Of a stretch of DNA of 42,429 nucleotides, positions 9,667-17,603 are shown in pieces (within the stretch, counting starts at the first letter, position 1; every line of letters starts with the position of its first letter). The DNA is from Myxococcales bacterium (GTDB lineage Bacteria; Myxococcota_A; Polyangia; GCA-2747355). The position numbers were made by a program, and so were the translations under genes. The notes below the pieces were generated by a model. That model did no database searches, was not told where the DNA came from, and saw only the letters and a program-made list of their open reading frames with translations. The DNA lies in the NCBI GenBank assembly GCA_020431405.1, contig JAGQIK010000430.1, positions 1 through 42,429 on the forward strand, written 5' to 3'.

Positions 9667-10551
9667 ATGAGTGAGCAAATGGCCCAGCCAGCGCGCAAAC
9701 GCCCGACCCTCGATGTGAGCCCCTGTGAAGGTGGCGTGGGGGCGGTGTGCAGCGAGCTCCTACACACGCTGGCGGCCCTCGCCGCGCAGGTAGCGCCGGC
9801 CGAAGCCGAGCGCATCGAGGCCCTGCTCGGCTCGGCGCTCGCCGGCGACGTCGACGCGGTTCGGCGCGGGCTCTCGCACAACGTGCCCGCGGTGCACGCC
9901 AAGCTCGAGCAGCACGAGCGCGCCGCGCGGCGCACCAGCGAGCAGCTCAAGCGCGAGCTGCGCACCATGCAGCGCGAGCTCGAGGACGCGCGCGAGCGCA
10001 CGGCGCGCGATCCGCTCACAGCGATCTACAACCGTGGCGCCTTCGACGCGATGTTCGCGCAGCAGGTCGAGCTCGCGCATGCTACGGGGCAATCGCTGGC
10101 GCTGCTGATGATCGACATCGACCACTTCAAACAGGTCAACGATCGCTACGGCCACAGCGCCGGCGACCACGTGCTGCGCGCGTTCGCCGAGGTGCTGTCG
10201 CTTTCGTTCTGCCGCGCCCGCGACGTGGTCGCACGCTACGGCGGCGAAGAGTTCGCCGTGGTGCTCGTCGACGCGGCGCCCGACCAGCTGGCGCAGCTGA
10301 CGCGGCGTCTGCTATCGCGTGTGCGCGGCACACGCGTCGAGACCCGCGCCGGCTCGGTGCAGGTCACCTGTTCGCTGGGCTTCGCGCAGATCCGACCTGA
10401 CGACAGCGCCGAGTCGCTGCTCGAGCGCGCCGATGCGGCGCTCTACGCGGCCAAAGCCGGAGGTCGCGACCGCGCCGTCGACGGCGACGCCCGCGAGCGC
10501 AGCCGCAGCGAGCGCGTCGGCGCGCTGCTCGCCGCCCGCGCGGCGCGCTAG
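9667..10551 (+). CDS. Diguanylate cyclase (GGDEF)
   Basis: 294 residues, soluble. The first 115 residues are helical and end in a coiled coil (TSEQLKRELRTMQRELEDAR) without a recognised sensor domain. The GGDEF domain starts at DPLTAIYNRGAFDAMF, with MIDIDHFKQVNDRYGH, the catalytic GGEEF at 192-196 and an RARD I-site at 183-186. It is therefore likely active and feedback-inhibited by cyclic di-GMP. It stands alone on the plus strand, opposite the channel gene. Together with the HDOD-GGDEF protein it is the second cyclic di-GMP synthase in 4 kb. Confidence 0.92.
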   Translation: MSEQMAQPARKRPTLDVSPCEGGVGAVCSELLHTLAALAAQVAPAEAERIEALLGSALAGDVDAVRRGLSHNVPAVHAKLEQHERAARRTSEQLKRELRTMQRELEDARERTARDPLTAIYNRGAFDAMFAQQVELAHATGQSLALLMIDIDHFKQVNDRYGHSAGDHVLRAFAEVLSLSFCRARDVVARYGGEEFAVVLVDAAPDQLAQLTRRLLSRVRGTRVETRAGSVQVTCSLGFAQIRPDDSAESLLERADAALYAAKAGGRDRAVDGDARERSRSERVGALLAARAAR

Positions 10552-10576
10552 CGAAGGTCGCGCTCTAGGAGACGGT

Positions 10577-10595
10577 GGCGGCGACAGCTGCCGCC
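10577..10595 (+). terminator. Possible hairpin terminator after the diguanylate cyclase gene
   Basis: GGCGGC-GACAGCT-GCCGCC gives a 6-bp GC stem in the gap before the esterase gene. There is no T-run, so this would be factor-dependent at best. Confidence 0.25.
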
Positions 10596-10664
10596 GCGCA
10601 GGCACCCAAGATCCCGAGATCACGCACCTGAAGCTGTGGCATGGGCGCTGCAGCGTGGCGGCGC

Positions 10665-11594
10665 ATGTCGCCGGGACGCACCAGATCCGCCCTCGCCCTG
10701 CTCGCCACGCTGCTTCTGTTGGCCGTGGCGCCTCGCACGGCGAGCGCGGCCGGCGCCAAGACCTTCACCGTCGAGACGCTGCGTCGGGCGGCGCGTGCGG
10801 GCAAGCTGCCGCGCCGCTTCAAGCTCGTGATGCAGCACGACGGTCGCCAGCGCGAGGCCTTCGTCAGGCTGCCCGACGGCTACCAGCCCAAGGCCGGCCA
10901 AGCCAAGCCCAAGGTCATCTACAACATGCACGGCTTCGTCAACAACGCGCAGATCCAGTCGTGGCTCACCGGCATGGAGGACGTCGCCGCCAAACGCGGC
11001 GCCGTCGCCGTGCACCCGCAAGGCATCGCCGACAAGCTCGGCGTGCGCTCGTGGAACGCTTTCGGCTGCTGCGGCGAGGCACAAAAGCAGAACGTCGACG
11101 ATGTCGGCTTTCTGACCACGCTGCACACCACGCTCGCCAGCGCGCTGCACCTGCAGCGCAAGGGCCTGTGGACGGGGCTGTCCAACGGCGGCTTCATGTC
11201 CTATCGCATCGCGCGCGAGATGCCGGCCGAGCTCGTCGGCGCCGTCGCGCCGGTGGCCGCTGTCGACGCCTCGGGCAACAAGCGCCCCGCGCACCACGTC
11301 TCGATCCTGCACACCCACGGCACCCTCGACATGGCCGTCCCCATCGTGCCCTCGCTGGCGCACTGGTCGATGGGCTGGAAGCACGACACCTACGGCTCGA
11401 TCAGCGGCTGGGCCAAGCACAACCAAGGCAAGGGCGGCTGGCCGCGCGTCGTCGGCTACGACACGCTCGAGCGCGTGTGGCGCTCCGGCGACGGCACCGA
11501 GACCGTCGCGCGCATCGTCTTCGGCGGCGGCCACATGCACCCGGGCAAGTCGCGCACCACGCAGCGCATCGTCGACTGGCTGCTCGCGCGCTAG
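10665..11594 (+). CDS. Secreted PHB-depolymerase-like esterase
   Basis: 309 residues with a Sec signal peptide (MSPGRTRSALALLATLLLLA, cleavage near TASA-AG). The alpha/beta-hydrolase core matches the poly(3-hydroxybutyrate) depolymerase/LpqC family: VIYNMHGFVNNAQ, SWNAFGCCGEAQKQNVDDVGF, the nucleophile elbow GLSNGGFMSY, ILHTHGTLDMAVP carrying the acidic residue, and a C-terminal GGGHMHPG with the likely catalytic His. Such enzymes cleave extracellular polyesters or feruloyl and acetyl esters. The substrate here is not readable. The second ATG is chosen because it leaves a proper signal peptide; the ATG 24 bases upstream is also possible. It converges on the next gene, 27 nt away. Confidence 0.85.
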   Translation: MSPGRTRSALALLATLLLLAVAPRTASAAGAKTFTVETLRRAARAGKLPRRFKLVMQHDGRQREAFVRLPDGYQPKAGQAKPKVIYNMHGFVNNAQIQSWLTGMEDVAAKRGAVAVHPQGIADKLGVRSWNAFGCCGEAQKQNVDDVGFLTTLHTTLASALHLQRKGLWTGLSNGGFMSYRIAREMPAELVGAVAPVAAVDASGNKRPAHHVSILHTHGTLDMAVPIVPSLAHWSMGWKHDTYGSISGWAKHNQGKGGWPRVVGYDTLERVWRSGDGTETVARIVFGGGHMHPGKSRTTQRIVDWLLAR

Positions 11595-11621
11595 GGCGCC
11601 GCGCTCGGCGGGTGCCGTGTG

Positions 11622-12281
11622 CTACTTGAACGTCTCGCTGCCGACGAGCTTCAGCCAGCGCTTGTGCCAGCCCGACAGCTTGCGTTCCTTCCATCGCTTG
11701 CGATAGGGCGCGACGAAGCGCTTGCCGATCCACGCGGCGAGCGCGCGCACGCGCAGCGGGAAGTAGTTGTCGCAGTAGACGCCCTTCTTGTGGCTGCCGC
11801 TCTCGAGCTTGAAGAACCACTGCGCGCCGTCCCAGACGCGCGCCGAGTAGCTCTTGTGAAGCTGCAAGTAGCCGCGCTGGGCGAGCCCCGCGCGCAGCGC
11901 GGCGAGGTCTCGGGCACTGAGCGTATAGCGTGCTAGGCGCCAGCTGTAGCCGCGGCGTGCGCGATAGAGATAGGTCGCCGCGCGCGAGCCTTCGACGATC
12001 AGCGTGTCGTAGCCGTCGCGGCCCGAGCCGCGCCCGAAGGTGAAGCGGAAGTGCTTGGCGGTGGTGAGGCCGATGGCCGCCGGCGCGAGCTTCTTTTTGT
12101 CGGCGATGACGCGCGCCAGCGGAAGGCCTTTGTCGAGCCTCGCGCCGCCCTTTTTCGCCTTGGTGCCGTCGGCGTAGTAGCCCACGCGGTCGGGCGGCGC
12201 GGCGGCGGCGTGGCGCGGCGCGACGACGAGCATCGTCAAGCCGATCAGCGCAGCGATCGCCGCATGCAGCAGGTACGACAC
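11622..12281 (-). CDS. Secreted protein of unknown function
   Basis: 219 residues. A GTG start has GGAGGG 7 nt upstream and begins a signal peptide ending near HAAAA. The mature part is basic and rich in Tyr, Trp and Lys (YLYRARRGYSWRLARYTLSA; AQWFFKLESGSHKKGVYCDN). It ends in a strongly cationic segment (AWIGKRFVAPYRKRWKERK). I recognise no family. It lies 2 nt downstream of another unknown gene, so the pair is probably one unit. It may act in the periplasm or outside the cell. Confidence 0.72.
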   Translation of the reverse strand: MSYLLHAAIAALIGLTMLVVAPRHAAAAPPDRVGYYADGTKAKKGGARLDKGLPLARVIADKKKLAPAAIGLTTAKHFRFTFGRGSGRDGYDTLIVEGSRAATYLYRARRGYSWRLARYTLSARDLAALRAGLAQRGYLQLHKSYSARVWDGAQWFFKLESGSHKKGVYCDNYFPLRVRALAAWIGKRFVAPYRKRWKERKLSGWHKRWLKLVGSETFK

Positions 12282-12283
12282 GA

Positions 12284-12853
12284 CTAGCCCTCCAACCTGT
12301 CGAGCACCTCGAAGATGTCGAGCGCCTGGCGCACCGCCCGCGCGAAGGGCAACACGTGAAGGCGTGGGATCGCCGGATCGTGCAGCGCCACCGGGCTCGC
12401 TTCGAGCTCGGCGGCGAGCGCTCGCTCGAGCGCCGCGGAGGCCGCTTGCACTGTCTCGGGCGCGTCGAAGTCGCCCTGGAATCGATCCTCGTAGAGCGCG
12501 GCCAGCGAGTCGTCGCCGATGTGCTCGCAGAGCTGCTCGAACAGCGCCTCGAGGTAAGCGTCGATCGCCGCCAGCTCGCGGGCGAGCTCGCCGTTGCCCG
12601 CGAGCGTTGCCTTGGCGCCGAGCGCCAGCAACGCCGCGCCGACCTCGCGCTTGGCGTCGCTGGCCGCGCGCTTCAGCACTTCGAAGTGCAGATCGCGCAG
12701 CTCGTCGCCCATGCCGTGCTCCTCCCAGGCGCCGCCAGCGAGCTGCTCTGCGTGCTCGTCGACGTGGTCGCGCACGGCGCGCGCCAGCGTCTCGAGCAGC
12801 CGCCGCGCGTCGATGGAGAGGTCAGCAGCGATCGCTGCGGTATCGAGCTCCAC
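12284..12853 (-). CDS. Helical acidic protein of unknown function
   Basis: 189 residues, predicted almost all helix, acidic and rich in Ala and Leu (ARRLLETLARAVRDHVDEHA; LRDLHFEVLKRAASDAKREV). No signal peptide or membrane segment is seen. The GTG at 12853 is preferred because GGAGG sits 5 nt before it. A GTG 27 bases upstream is in frame but has no ribosome-binding site. It forms a two-gene unit with the secreted protein downstream. It starts 73 bp below the end of fliO, so read-through from the flagellar operon is possible. Confidence 0.68.
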   Translation of the reverse strand: MELDTAAIAADLSIDARRLLETLARAVRDHVDEHAEQLAGGAWEEHGMGDELRDLHFEVLKRAASDAKREVGAALLALGAKATLAGNGELARELAAIDAYLEALFEQLCEHIGDDSLAALYEDRFQGDFDAPETVQAASAALERALAAELEASPVALHDPAIPRLHVLPFARAVRQALDIFEVLDRLEG

Positions 12854-12926
12854 GGTAGCCTCCAGTGCGTGGTCGCCCACGCACTGTAGCAGTCCCGAGT
12901 TTCAACTACTCGCAGTATGCGGGAGG

Positions 12927-14321
12927 CTAGTGAAGCGTGCGAGGGATGTCTTCGATGCCGAAGGCGGCGTCATCGATGGGGCCCGCGTAGCTCGTGGCAG
13001 CCGCGTTGCTGCCGAGCGAGATCGCCTCGCCTCGCTCGCGCGCGCGGCGCAGCTCGAGCACGCGCTCGGCCCAGGCCTCGTCGAGTGGCGATGCTTCATC
13101 GTGAAGCACGCGTGCACGCGGCTGCGGCGCCGGCGCGAGCTGCGGCGCGGGCTCGGGCTGCGGCGCTGGCGCCGGCACCAGCTGCGGCGCTGGCTCGGGG
13201 GGCGCGACGGCGAACCCGATCTCGGGCTGCACGATGGCGGCAGGTGCGGGTGCAGGTGCAGGCGCTCGCGCAGGAGGCGCGGGCGCGCGCACTTCGCGCT
13301 CGTCCATCTGCGCTTCGAGCCGCGTCAGAAACGACGTCGCCGCCTCCATCGCGGGCGCCGCCTCTAGCGCCGCCGCCTCGGCGATGGCGTCCATCTCGAG
13401 ACCTTGCGCGAAGAACGTCTCCGCCGCCTGATCGTCGGCCTTGTCACGGCTCACCGAGCGCAGAAGCTCGATGCCTTTTTCGCTCACGCCGAGCAGCATC
13501 AGCTCGCCCGAAACCTCGACCAGCACCAGCCGCTGCTTGCCCGCCAGCGAGCGCGACGCGATGACATCGATGTGCGGGTCGAGACCGCCTTTGCCCTTCT
13601 GGCGCTTGCGCATGAAGAACCAGCCGAGCCCCGCGCCGATGGCGAGCACTAGGCCGGCGAACAGACCGGAGCTGCCGCTGCCGCCCTTGTCCTTCTTCTG
13701 CTTGTTCTTGATCCACGCCGGCCGCTTGGCGTTGGGCTTGGCCTTCGTGATCGCCGCCGCCAGCGCGGCCGTCTTGTCGGGCTTGGCCGCTGCCGCGGCT
13801 GCCGCGGGCTTGCTGTCGGACTGCGCTGCGGCGACCTTCGGCTGCACCTTCGCCTTGGCGCGCTGCGCCCGAGGCGCAGGCGGTGGCGTCGGCTCGAGCG
13901 GCGGCGGCAGCGCCGGCGTCTTCGGCGCCGCGAAGCGCATCAGCAGATCGTGCCCATCGTCGGCGAAGCGCACGCGCGCCATCATCGCCTCGGCACGACC
14001 GTTGAGCCGCACCTCGATCTCGCTGCGATTGGGGTAGCTATGCACGCGCAGCCCACGCACCAGCGGGTGCTCGCCTTTGGGCATCTCGACGCGCTTGGCG
14101 AGCGCCATCGGCGGCAGCACCAGCACCAGCGAGCGCCGTCGCGCCCACACGCTGCGATTCTTGGTGCCCGCCGCGCCGGGGATGCGCACGGCGTTGCCGC
14201 TGAGCGTCACAGCGCCCTTGGCCTGCGCTGCCGCGGGCAGCACGCACAGCGCACAGAGGGCGGCGATAATGGTCGGCAAGCCGCGCAGCCGTCGGCCGCG
14301 CTGAATCGTCGCTCGTCTCAC
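12927..14321 (-). CDS. fliO: FliO, enlarged, flagellar export-gate assembly protein
   Basis: 464 residues, several times the usual FliO length. A signal-like hydrophobic segment (residues 15-34) leads to a periplasmic domain (about 40-130) with an AMIN-like beta pattern (VRGLRVHSYPNRSEIEVRLN; ARVRFADDGHDLLMRF). A Pro/Ala/Lys linker follows, then one membrane helix near 220-237 (GLFAGLVLAIGAGLGWFF). The conserved FliO cytoplasmic fold follows directly: IDVIASRSLAGKQRLVLVEV and LMLLGVSEKGIELL. The last 150 residues are Pro/Ala-rich. FliO helps assemble FliP/FliQ/FliR. Those genes are not downstream, so the locus is split. The GTG start has GGAGGTG 6 nt upstream and overlaps the fliN stop. Confidence 0.85.
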   Translation of the reverse strand: MRRATIQRGRRLRGLPTIIAALCALCVLPAAAQAKGAVTLSGNAVRIPGAAGTKNRSVWARRRSLVLVLPPMALAKRVEMPKGEHPLVRGLRVHSYPNRSEIEVRLNGRAEAMMARVRFADDGHDLLMRFAAPKTPALPPPLEPTPPPAPRAQRAKAKVQPKVAAAQSDSKPAAAAAAAKPDKTAALAAAITKAKPNAKRPAWIKNKQKKDKGGSGSSGLFAGLVLAIGAGLGWFFMRKRQKGKGGLDPHIDVIASRSLAGKQRLVLVEVSGELMLLGVSEKGIELLRSVSRDKADDQAAETFFAQGLEMDAIAEAAALEAAPAMEAATSFLTRLEAQMDEREVRAPAPPARAPAPAPAPAAIVQPEIGFAVAPPEPAPQLVPAPAPQPEPAPQLAPAPQPRARVLHDEASPLDEAWAERVLELRRARERGEAISLGSNAAATSYAGPIDDAAFGIEDIPRTLH

Positions 14322-14674
14322 TTCGCACCTCCGGCGGCCTTGGCGCGCTCGCCCGCGGCCATCACCTCGATGATGCGCACGCCGTAGCGCTCGCCCACCG
14401 TCACCGCCTCGCCGCGCGCGACGAGCCGATCGTTGACGTAGATGTCGAGCGGCTCGCCCGACGCCTTGGACAGCTCGACCACCGCGCCGGGGCCAAGCTC
14501 GAGCACCTCGGCGACGGTCATGTCGCGCCGGCCGAGCTCCACCGAGACGCGCAGCGGCACGTCGAGCAGAAGATCGATGGGCGGCCCACCGACGTCCACG
14601 GTAGGCACAGCGCCGGTGCCGTTGCCCTTGCGCTGGCCGTTGTCACTACTGCTGCTGGGGATTTCGTGCGACAT
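14318..14674 (-). CDS. fliN: FliN flagellar motor switch protein
   Basis: 118 residues, the usual size. The C-terminal SpoA/surface-antigen fold is clear: DLLLDVPLRVSVELGRRDMT, VAEVLELGPGAVVELSKASG, EPLDIYVNDRLVARGEAVTV and GERYGVRIIEV. The first 30 residues are a Ser/Gly-rich tail. FliN forms the lower part of the cytoplasmic C-ring with FliM and docks the FliH-FliI export ATPase. It lies between fliM (9-nt gap) and fliO (overlapping), the common order. Confidence 0.94.
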   Translation of the reverse strand: MSHEIPSSSSDNGQRKGNGTGAVPTVDVGGPPIDLLLDVPLRVSVELGRRDMTVAEVLELGPGAVVELSKASGEPLDIYVNDRLVARGEAVTVGERYGVRIIEVMAAGERAKAAGGAK

Positions 14675-14683
14675 GATGCTCGC

Positions 14684-15598
14684 TCACTCCTCGATCAGGC
14701 CTTCGATGCGCAGCGCCAGGCTGCCGCGGCTCTGCATCGGCCGGCCGCGGAACTTGGCGCGTCGTTGTATGAACAGGGGGACATCTGCTTCGACCGCAGA
14801 GTCGAGCAGCATCACGTCGCCGGGCTTGAGCGCCATCAGCTCGCGCACCGTCAACGTCGCACCACCGAGCTCTACGCTCGCCTCGAGCTTCACGCGCCCG
14901 AGATGCTCGCGCAGCGGAGAGCGCGCCGCGGGGCGCGCGCCGTTGCTGCTCGCCGCCGGCCGCACGCGCAAGTGCGCGGTCGACAGCGACACGACCAGCA
15001 GGTCTTCGTTGTCGTCGACGCGACAGACCAAAGACAGCAGCACCACCGCGCCGGCGTCGCGCAGGTTCGTCACCGGCTCCTCGACGTGCAGCGTCGCGGG
15101 GATCTCGGCCACCGGCGCTGCAGCCTCGACGAGCGTGCGATACAGCGCGCGCGCTAGCCGCGCGACCGTGCGTCGCTCGGTGGCGCTGACCGGCCCTTCG
15201 AGCGCCGCGTCGTCCGCGTCGCCGCCGAACTGCTGCTCGACGAAGCTGCGACCGAGCCACGATCCGATGCCGACGAAGCCGACGTTGTGGCCGAGCCGGT
15301 AGCGGAACGGCACGTCGCCCGCCATATCTCGCGCGCGCGACGCGGGCACGACCTCTATGCTGTCGAGCTCGAGAGTGGCGCGGCGCCGCAGCTCCTGCGC
15401 GATCTGATAGCCCGCCGTCTCTGCCCAGCCTCGCACCGCGCGCTCGAAGCGCGGCAGCATCGCCGTCGCGCAGTGCTCGCGGACGATCAGGTCGACCGCT
15501 GTCGCGCGGGCGCCTTCGCGGCTTCGCGCGACGGCGGCGTCGCTCGACAGCTCGCGCAGCGCAGCGACCTCGGAAGAGCTGAGCAGAGAAGAGCTCAC
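14684..15598 (-). CDS. fliM: FliM flagellar motor switch protein
   Basis: 304 residues. The N-terminus keeps a trace of the CheY-binding peptide (LSSSEVAAL against the usual LSQDEIDALL), so chemotactic switching may be retained but weakened. The middle CheC-like domain (about 45-205) has RYRLGHNVGFVGIGSWLGRS and FGGDADDAALEG. The C-terminal SpoA domain (about 225-300) has VKLEASVELGGATLTVRELM and LKPGDVMLLDSAVEADVPLF. It forms the middle C-ring and binds FliG and FliN. The GTG start overlaps the fliL stop (GTGA), a coupling used repeatedly in this operon. Confidence 0.93.
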   Translation of the reverse strand: MSSSLLSSSEVAALRELSSDAAVARSREGARATAVDLIVREHCATAMLPRFERAVRGWAETAGYQIAQELRRRATLELDSIEVVPASRARDMAGDVPFRYRLGHNVGFVGIGSWLGRSFVEQQFGGDADDAALEGPVSATERRTVARLARALYRTLVEAAAPVAEIPATLHVEEPVTNLRDAGAVVLLSLVCRVDDNEDLLVVSLSTAHLRVRPAASSNGARPAARSPLREHLGRVKLEASVELGGATLTVRELMALKPGDVMLLDSAVEADVPLFIQRRAKFRGRPMQSRGSLALRIEGLIEE

Positions 15599-16104
15599 TG
15601 CATCACCAACATGCGGATATACACTGCGACAACCGTGCCATCGCCGTAGACGTCGTCGCAGATCCTCAGCAGCTTCTTCTTGAGGCCCTTCTTCGACTGC
15701 GCCGCCTGCAGGTCGCTGACACGCAGGCTGCTCAGATAGATGATCGCCTGGTCACGAAAGCGCACTTGCAGCCGCTTGTCCGCCTCGCTCGGCGGCGCGT
15801 CGAACTCGAGCTCGATGGCGAGCTTGAGGTAGCGCGTGGCGCCGGGCTCGTTGAGGTTGACGATGAAGGTCGGCACCGTCACCGAGGGACCGAGCTTGTC
15901 TCCGCGCCGACCGCTAGCGCGTTTGCCGCGCTTGCGGCTGCTCTTGGCCTTGCTGCCGCCGTCGCCGTCGCCGCCGCCGCCGCGGGCGAAGGCGAAGTAG
16001 GCGCCGCCGCCACCGCCGCCGAGCAACACCACGACGAGGATGATGATCAGAGGCAGCTTGCTCTTCTTGACCGGAATCTGGTCTTCAGCTTGAGCATCAG
16101 CCAT
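15595..16104 (-). CDS. fliL: FliL stator-associated basal body protein
   Basis: 169 residues. A short cytoplasmic tail is followed by one membrane helix (LPLIIILVVVLLGGGGGGAY), a Gly/Asp/Lys-Arg linker and the periplasmic FliL domain (about 70-169: VTVPTFIVNLNEPGATRYLK, LAIELEFDAPP, FRDQAIIYLSSLRVSDLQ). The C-terminus ends VYIRMLVMQ, matching the family's final beta strand. FliL rings surround MotB and support stator activity. It sits directly after the two motB-like genes, and its ATG overlaps the stop of the upstream gene. Confidence 0.93.
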   Translation of the reverse strand: MADAQAEDQIPVKKSKLPLIIILVVVLLGGGGGGAYFAFARGGGGDGDGGSKAKSSRKRGKRASGRRGDKLGPSVTVPTFIVNLNEPGATRYLKLAIELEFDAPPSEADKRLQVRFRDQAIIYLSSLRVSDLQAAQSKKGLKKKLLRICDDVYGDGTVVAVYIRMLVMQ

Positions 16105-16879
16105 CGCGCTTCTCCTTGTGGTCGTGCGTCGGCGCGCGCAGCACTACGCGAACCCAGCGGCGACGCGACTTGACGGCGGTCGCTGCAACGACCGCGCCCG
16201 CGCGGCGCAGCTTGCGGACCAGGTAAGCCGAGCGCCAGATCGCCAGCGCCCAGGGCGAGTGGATGCGCGACGCGACGCCATGCTCGCGCACCGGCGTGAC
16301 GACGCTCTCGACGTGTCCCGCCAGCTGTCCGACAGCGCGCACCAGCTCGTGGGCCAGCTCGCGCGCCTCGACCTGTCCGCGCTCGAAGAACAGCGGCAGG
16401 TTGAGCCACAGCTCGCGCCCGCGCGGCGTGCGCACCACGCGCACGGGCGGTCCGACCTCGAGGATGCGCGCCAGGTCCGTGCGCAGCGGCGACATGCCGA
16501 CCATGCGGCGGTTGATCTTCAGCGCGCGCTCTAGGCGCATCGAGGCCTGATGGATCGTTGCCAGCTTGCGCTCGACGCTGGCCTCGAAGTAGCCCGTACC
16601 GCTGGCCAACCGCCGGTTGAGCAGCTTCATCGGGTTCATCTGCGCGTGCTGCGTGTCGACCTTCTGCACGCGCTGGTTGCCCTTGCTGCTGCCGAGCGAG
16701 CCGAGCGCACCGCGAAAGAAGCCGAAGGTCTCGCGCAGCCGCTTGGAGTCCATCGACGACATCGAGATCAACAGCACGAAGAACGTGATCAGCAGCGTCA
16801 GCACGTCGGAGAAGGTCAGCAGCCACTCGAGCGACGAGCCCTGCTTCTCTTCAGCAGCCTTCTTGGCGCGCTTACTCAC
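16097..16879 (-). CDS. MotB-like stator protein 2 (keeps the ion-carrying Asp)
   Basis: 260 residues from a GTG that overlaps the stop of motB1 by 8 nt. The N-terminal helix WLLTFSDVLTLLITFFVLLI is a canonical MotB plug/TM segment with Asp25 at the proton-binding place (Asp32 in E. coli MotB), followed by SMSSMD. The periplasmic part resembles a weakened OmpA-like domain: LPLFFERGQVEARELAHELV and a degenerate peptidoglycan-binding motif (SPWALAIWRSAYLV in place of N-x-x-LS-x-x-R-A). The C-terminus is very basic. It is the complement of motB1, which lacks the Asp but keeps a better OmpA domain. A longer in-frame reading upstream would run through motB1 and is rejected. Confidence 0.88.
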   Translation of the reverse strand: MSKRAKKAAEEKQGSSLEWLLTFSDVLTLLITFFVLLISMSSMDSKRLRETFGFFRGALGSLGSSKGNQRVQKVDTQHAQMNPMKLLNRRLASGTGYFEASVERKLATIHQASMRLERALKINRRMVGMSPLRTDLARILEVGPPVRVVRTPRGRELWLNLPLFFERGQVEARELAHELVRAVGQLAGHVESVVTPVREHGVASRIHSPWALAIWRSAYLVRKLRRAGAVVAATAVKSRRRWVRVVLRAPTHDHKEKRDG

Positions 16880-17600
16880 TGTCGAGCTCCAGCCGCCCGC
16901 GCAGGCGCTTGCCACCGACCTCGATCTCGACGTGACGGCTGTTGACGCCGTCGCGTACGCCCATCGCCACCGCGCGCACCAGCGCCGGCGGCAGCTTCGC
17001 CGCGCGCACCAGGTAGTCGGCGACACGCGCCGCGCGGCTGCCCGAGAGCTCCACGTTCGAAGGGAAGTGCACCGGCCGCGTCGGATCGGCGTAGCCGCGC
17101 ACGGTGGCGCGCACGCGATAGCGCCGCGCGATCTTGGCCACGCCGTCGAGCAGCGGGAAGGCGCTCGGATGCAGCACCGTGGTGCCGGGGCGCAGCAGGA
17201 TGCGATCGTTGAAGACGATGCGCAGCCCGTCGGCTGTCGGGATCATCGACGCCGAGTTGGTGCCGTGCACCAGACGCGTGCGGCTGACCAGCGCCTGCGC
17301 CTCGCGCAGCATCTTGCCGCCCTCGGCGCCCTGCTGCATCTCGAACGGCATCTCGCGGTGCAGGCTCTTGCCGCTGTTGCTGTCGGGGTTTTCGCCGCCG
17401 AGCAGGATGCCGAAGCTGCCGCGCAGCGAGCCGAGCGCGCGCCGCTGGCGGTTGTTGTCGACGACGGCGATGGAGTTGAGCAGGATGAAGAACGACAGCA
17501 GGATCAGGTTCAGCGATGTGAACATCACCGCGAACGCGTCTTCAGCGCTCATGCCGCCGCCGCCGCCGCCGCCAGCGGCTTTTTTGCGTCGCTTGGCCAT
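16872..17600 (-). CDS. MotB-like stator protein 1 (plug Asp replaced by Ser)
   Basis: 242 residues. A Lys/Arg tail and a run of seven Gly precede the membrane helix FTSLNLILLSFFILLNSIA. Aligned with MotB2 on the Phe and Phe-Phe landmarks (each ten residues apart), the proton-binding Asp is Ser29 here. The periplasmic half is a recognisable OmpA/MotB peptidoglycan-binding domain: ILLRPGTTVLHPSAFPLLDG, ATVRGYADPT, and NVELSGSRAARVADYLVRAA containing N-x-x-LS-x-x-R-A. It should anchor to the wall but not carry ions alone. It lies 3 nt after motA. It may form a heterodimer with MotB2 or be a structural, non-conducting stator part. Confidence 0.88.
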   Translation of the reverse strand: MAKRRKKAAGGGGGGGMSAEDAFAVMFTSLNLILLSFFILLNSIAVVDNNRQRRALGSLRGSFGILLGGENPDSNSGKSLHREMPFEMQQGAEGGKMLREAQALVSRTRLVHGTNSASMIPTADGLRIVFNDRILLRPGTTVLHPSAFPLLDGVAKIARRYRVRATVRGYADPTRPVHFPSNVELSGSRAARVADYLVRAAKLPPALVRAVAMGVRDGVNSRHVEIEVGGKRLRGRLELDSE

Positions 17601-17603
17601 CGG

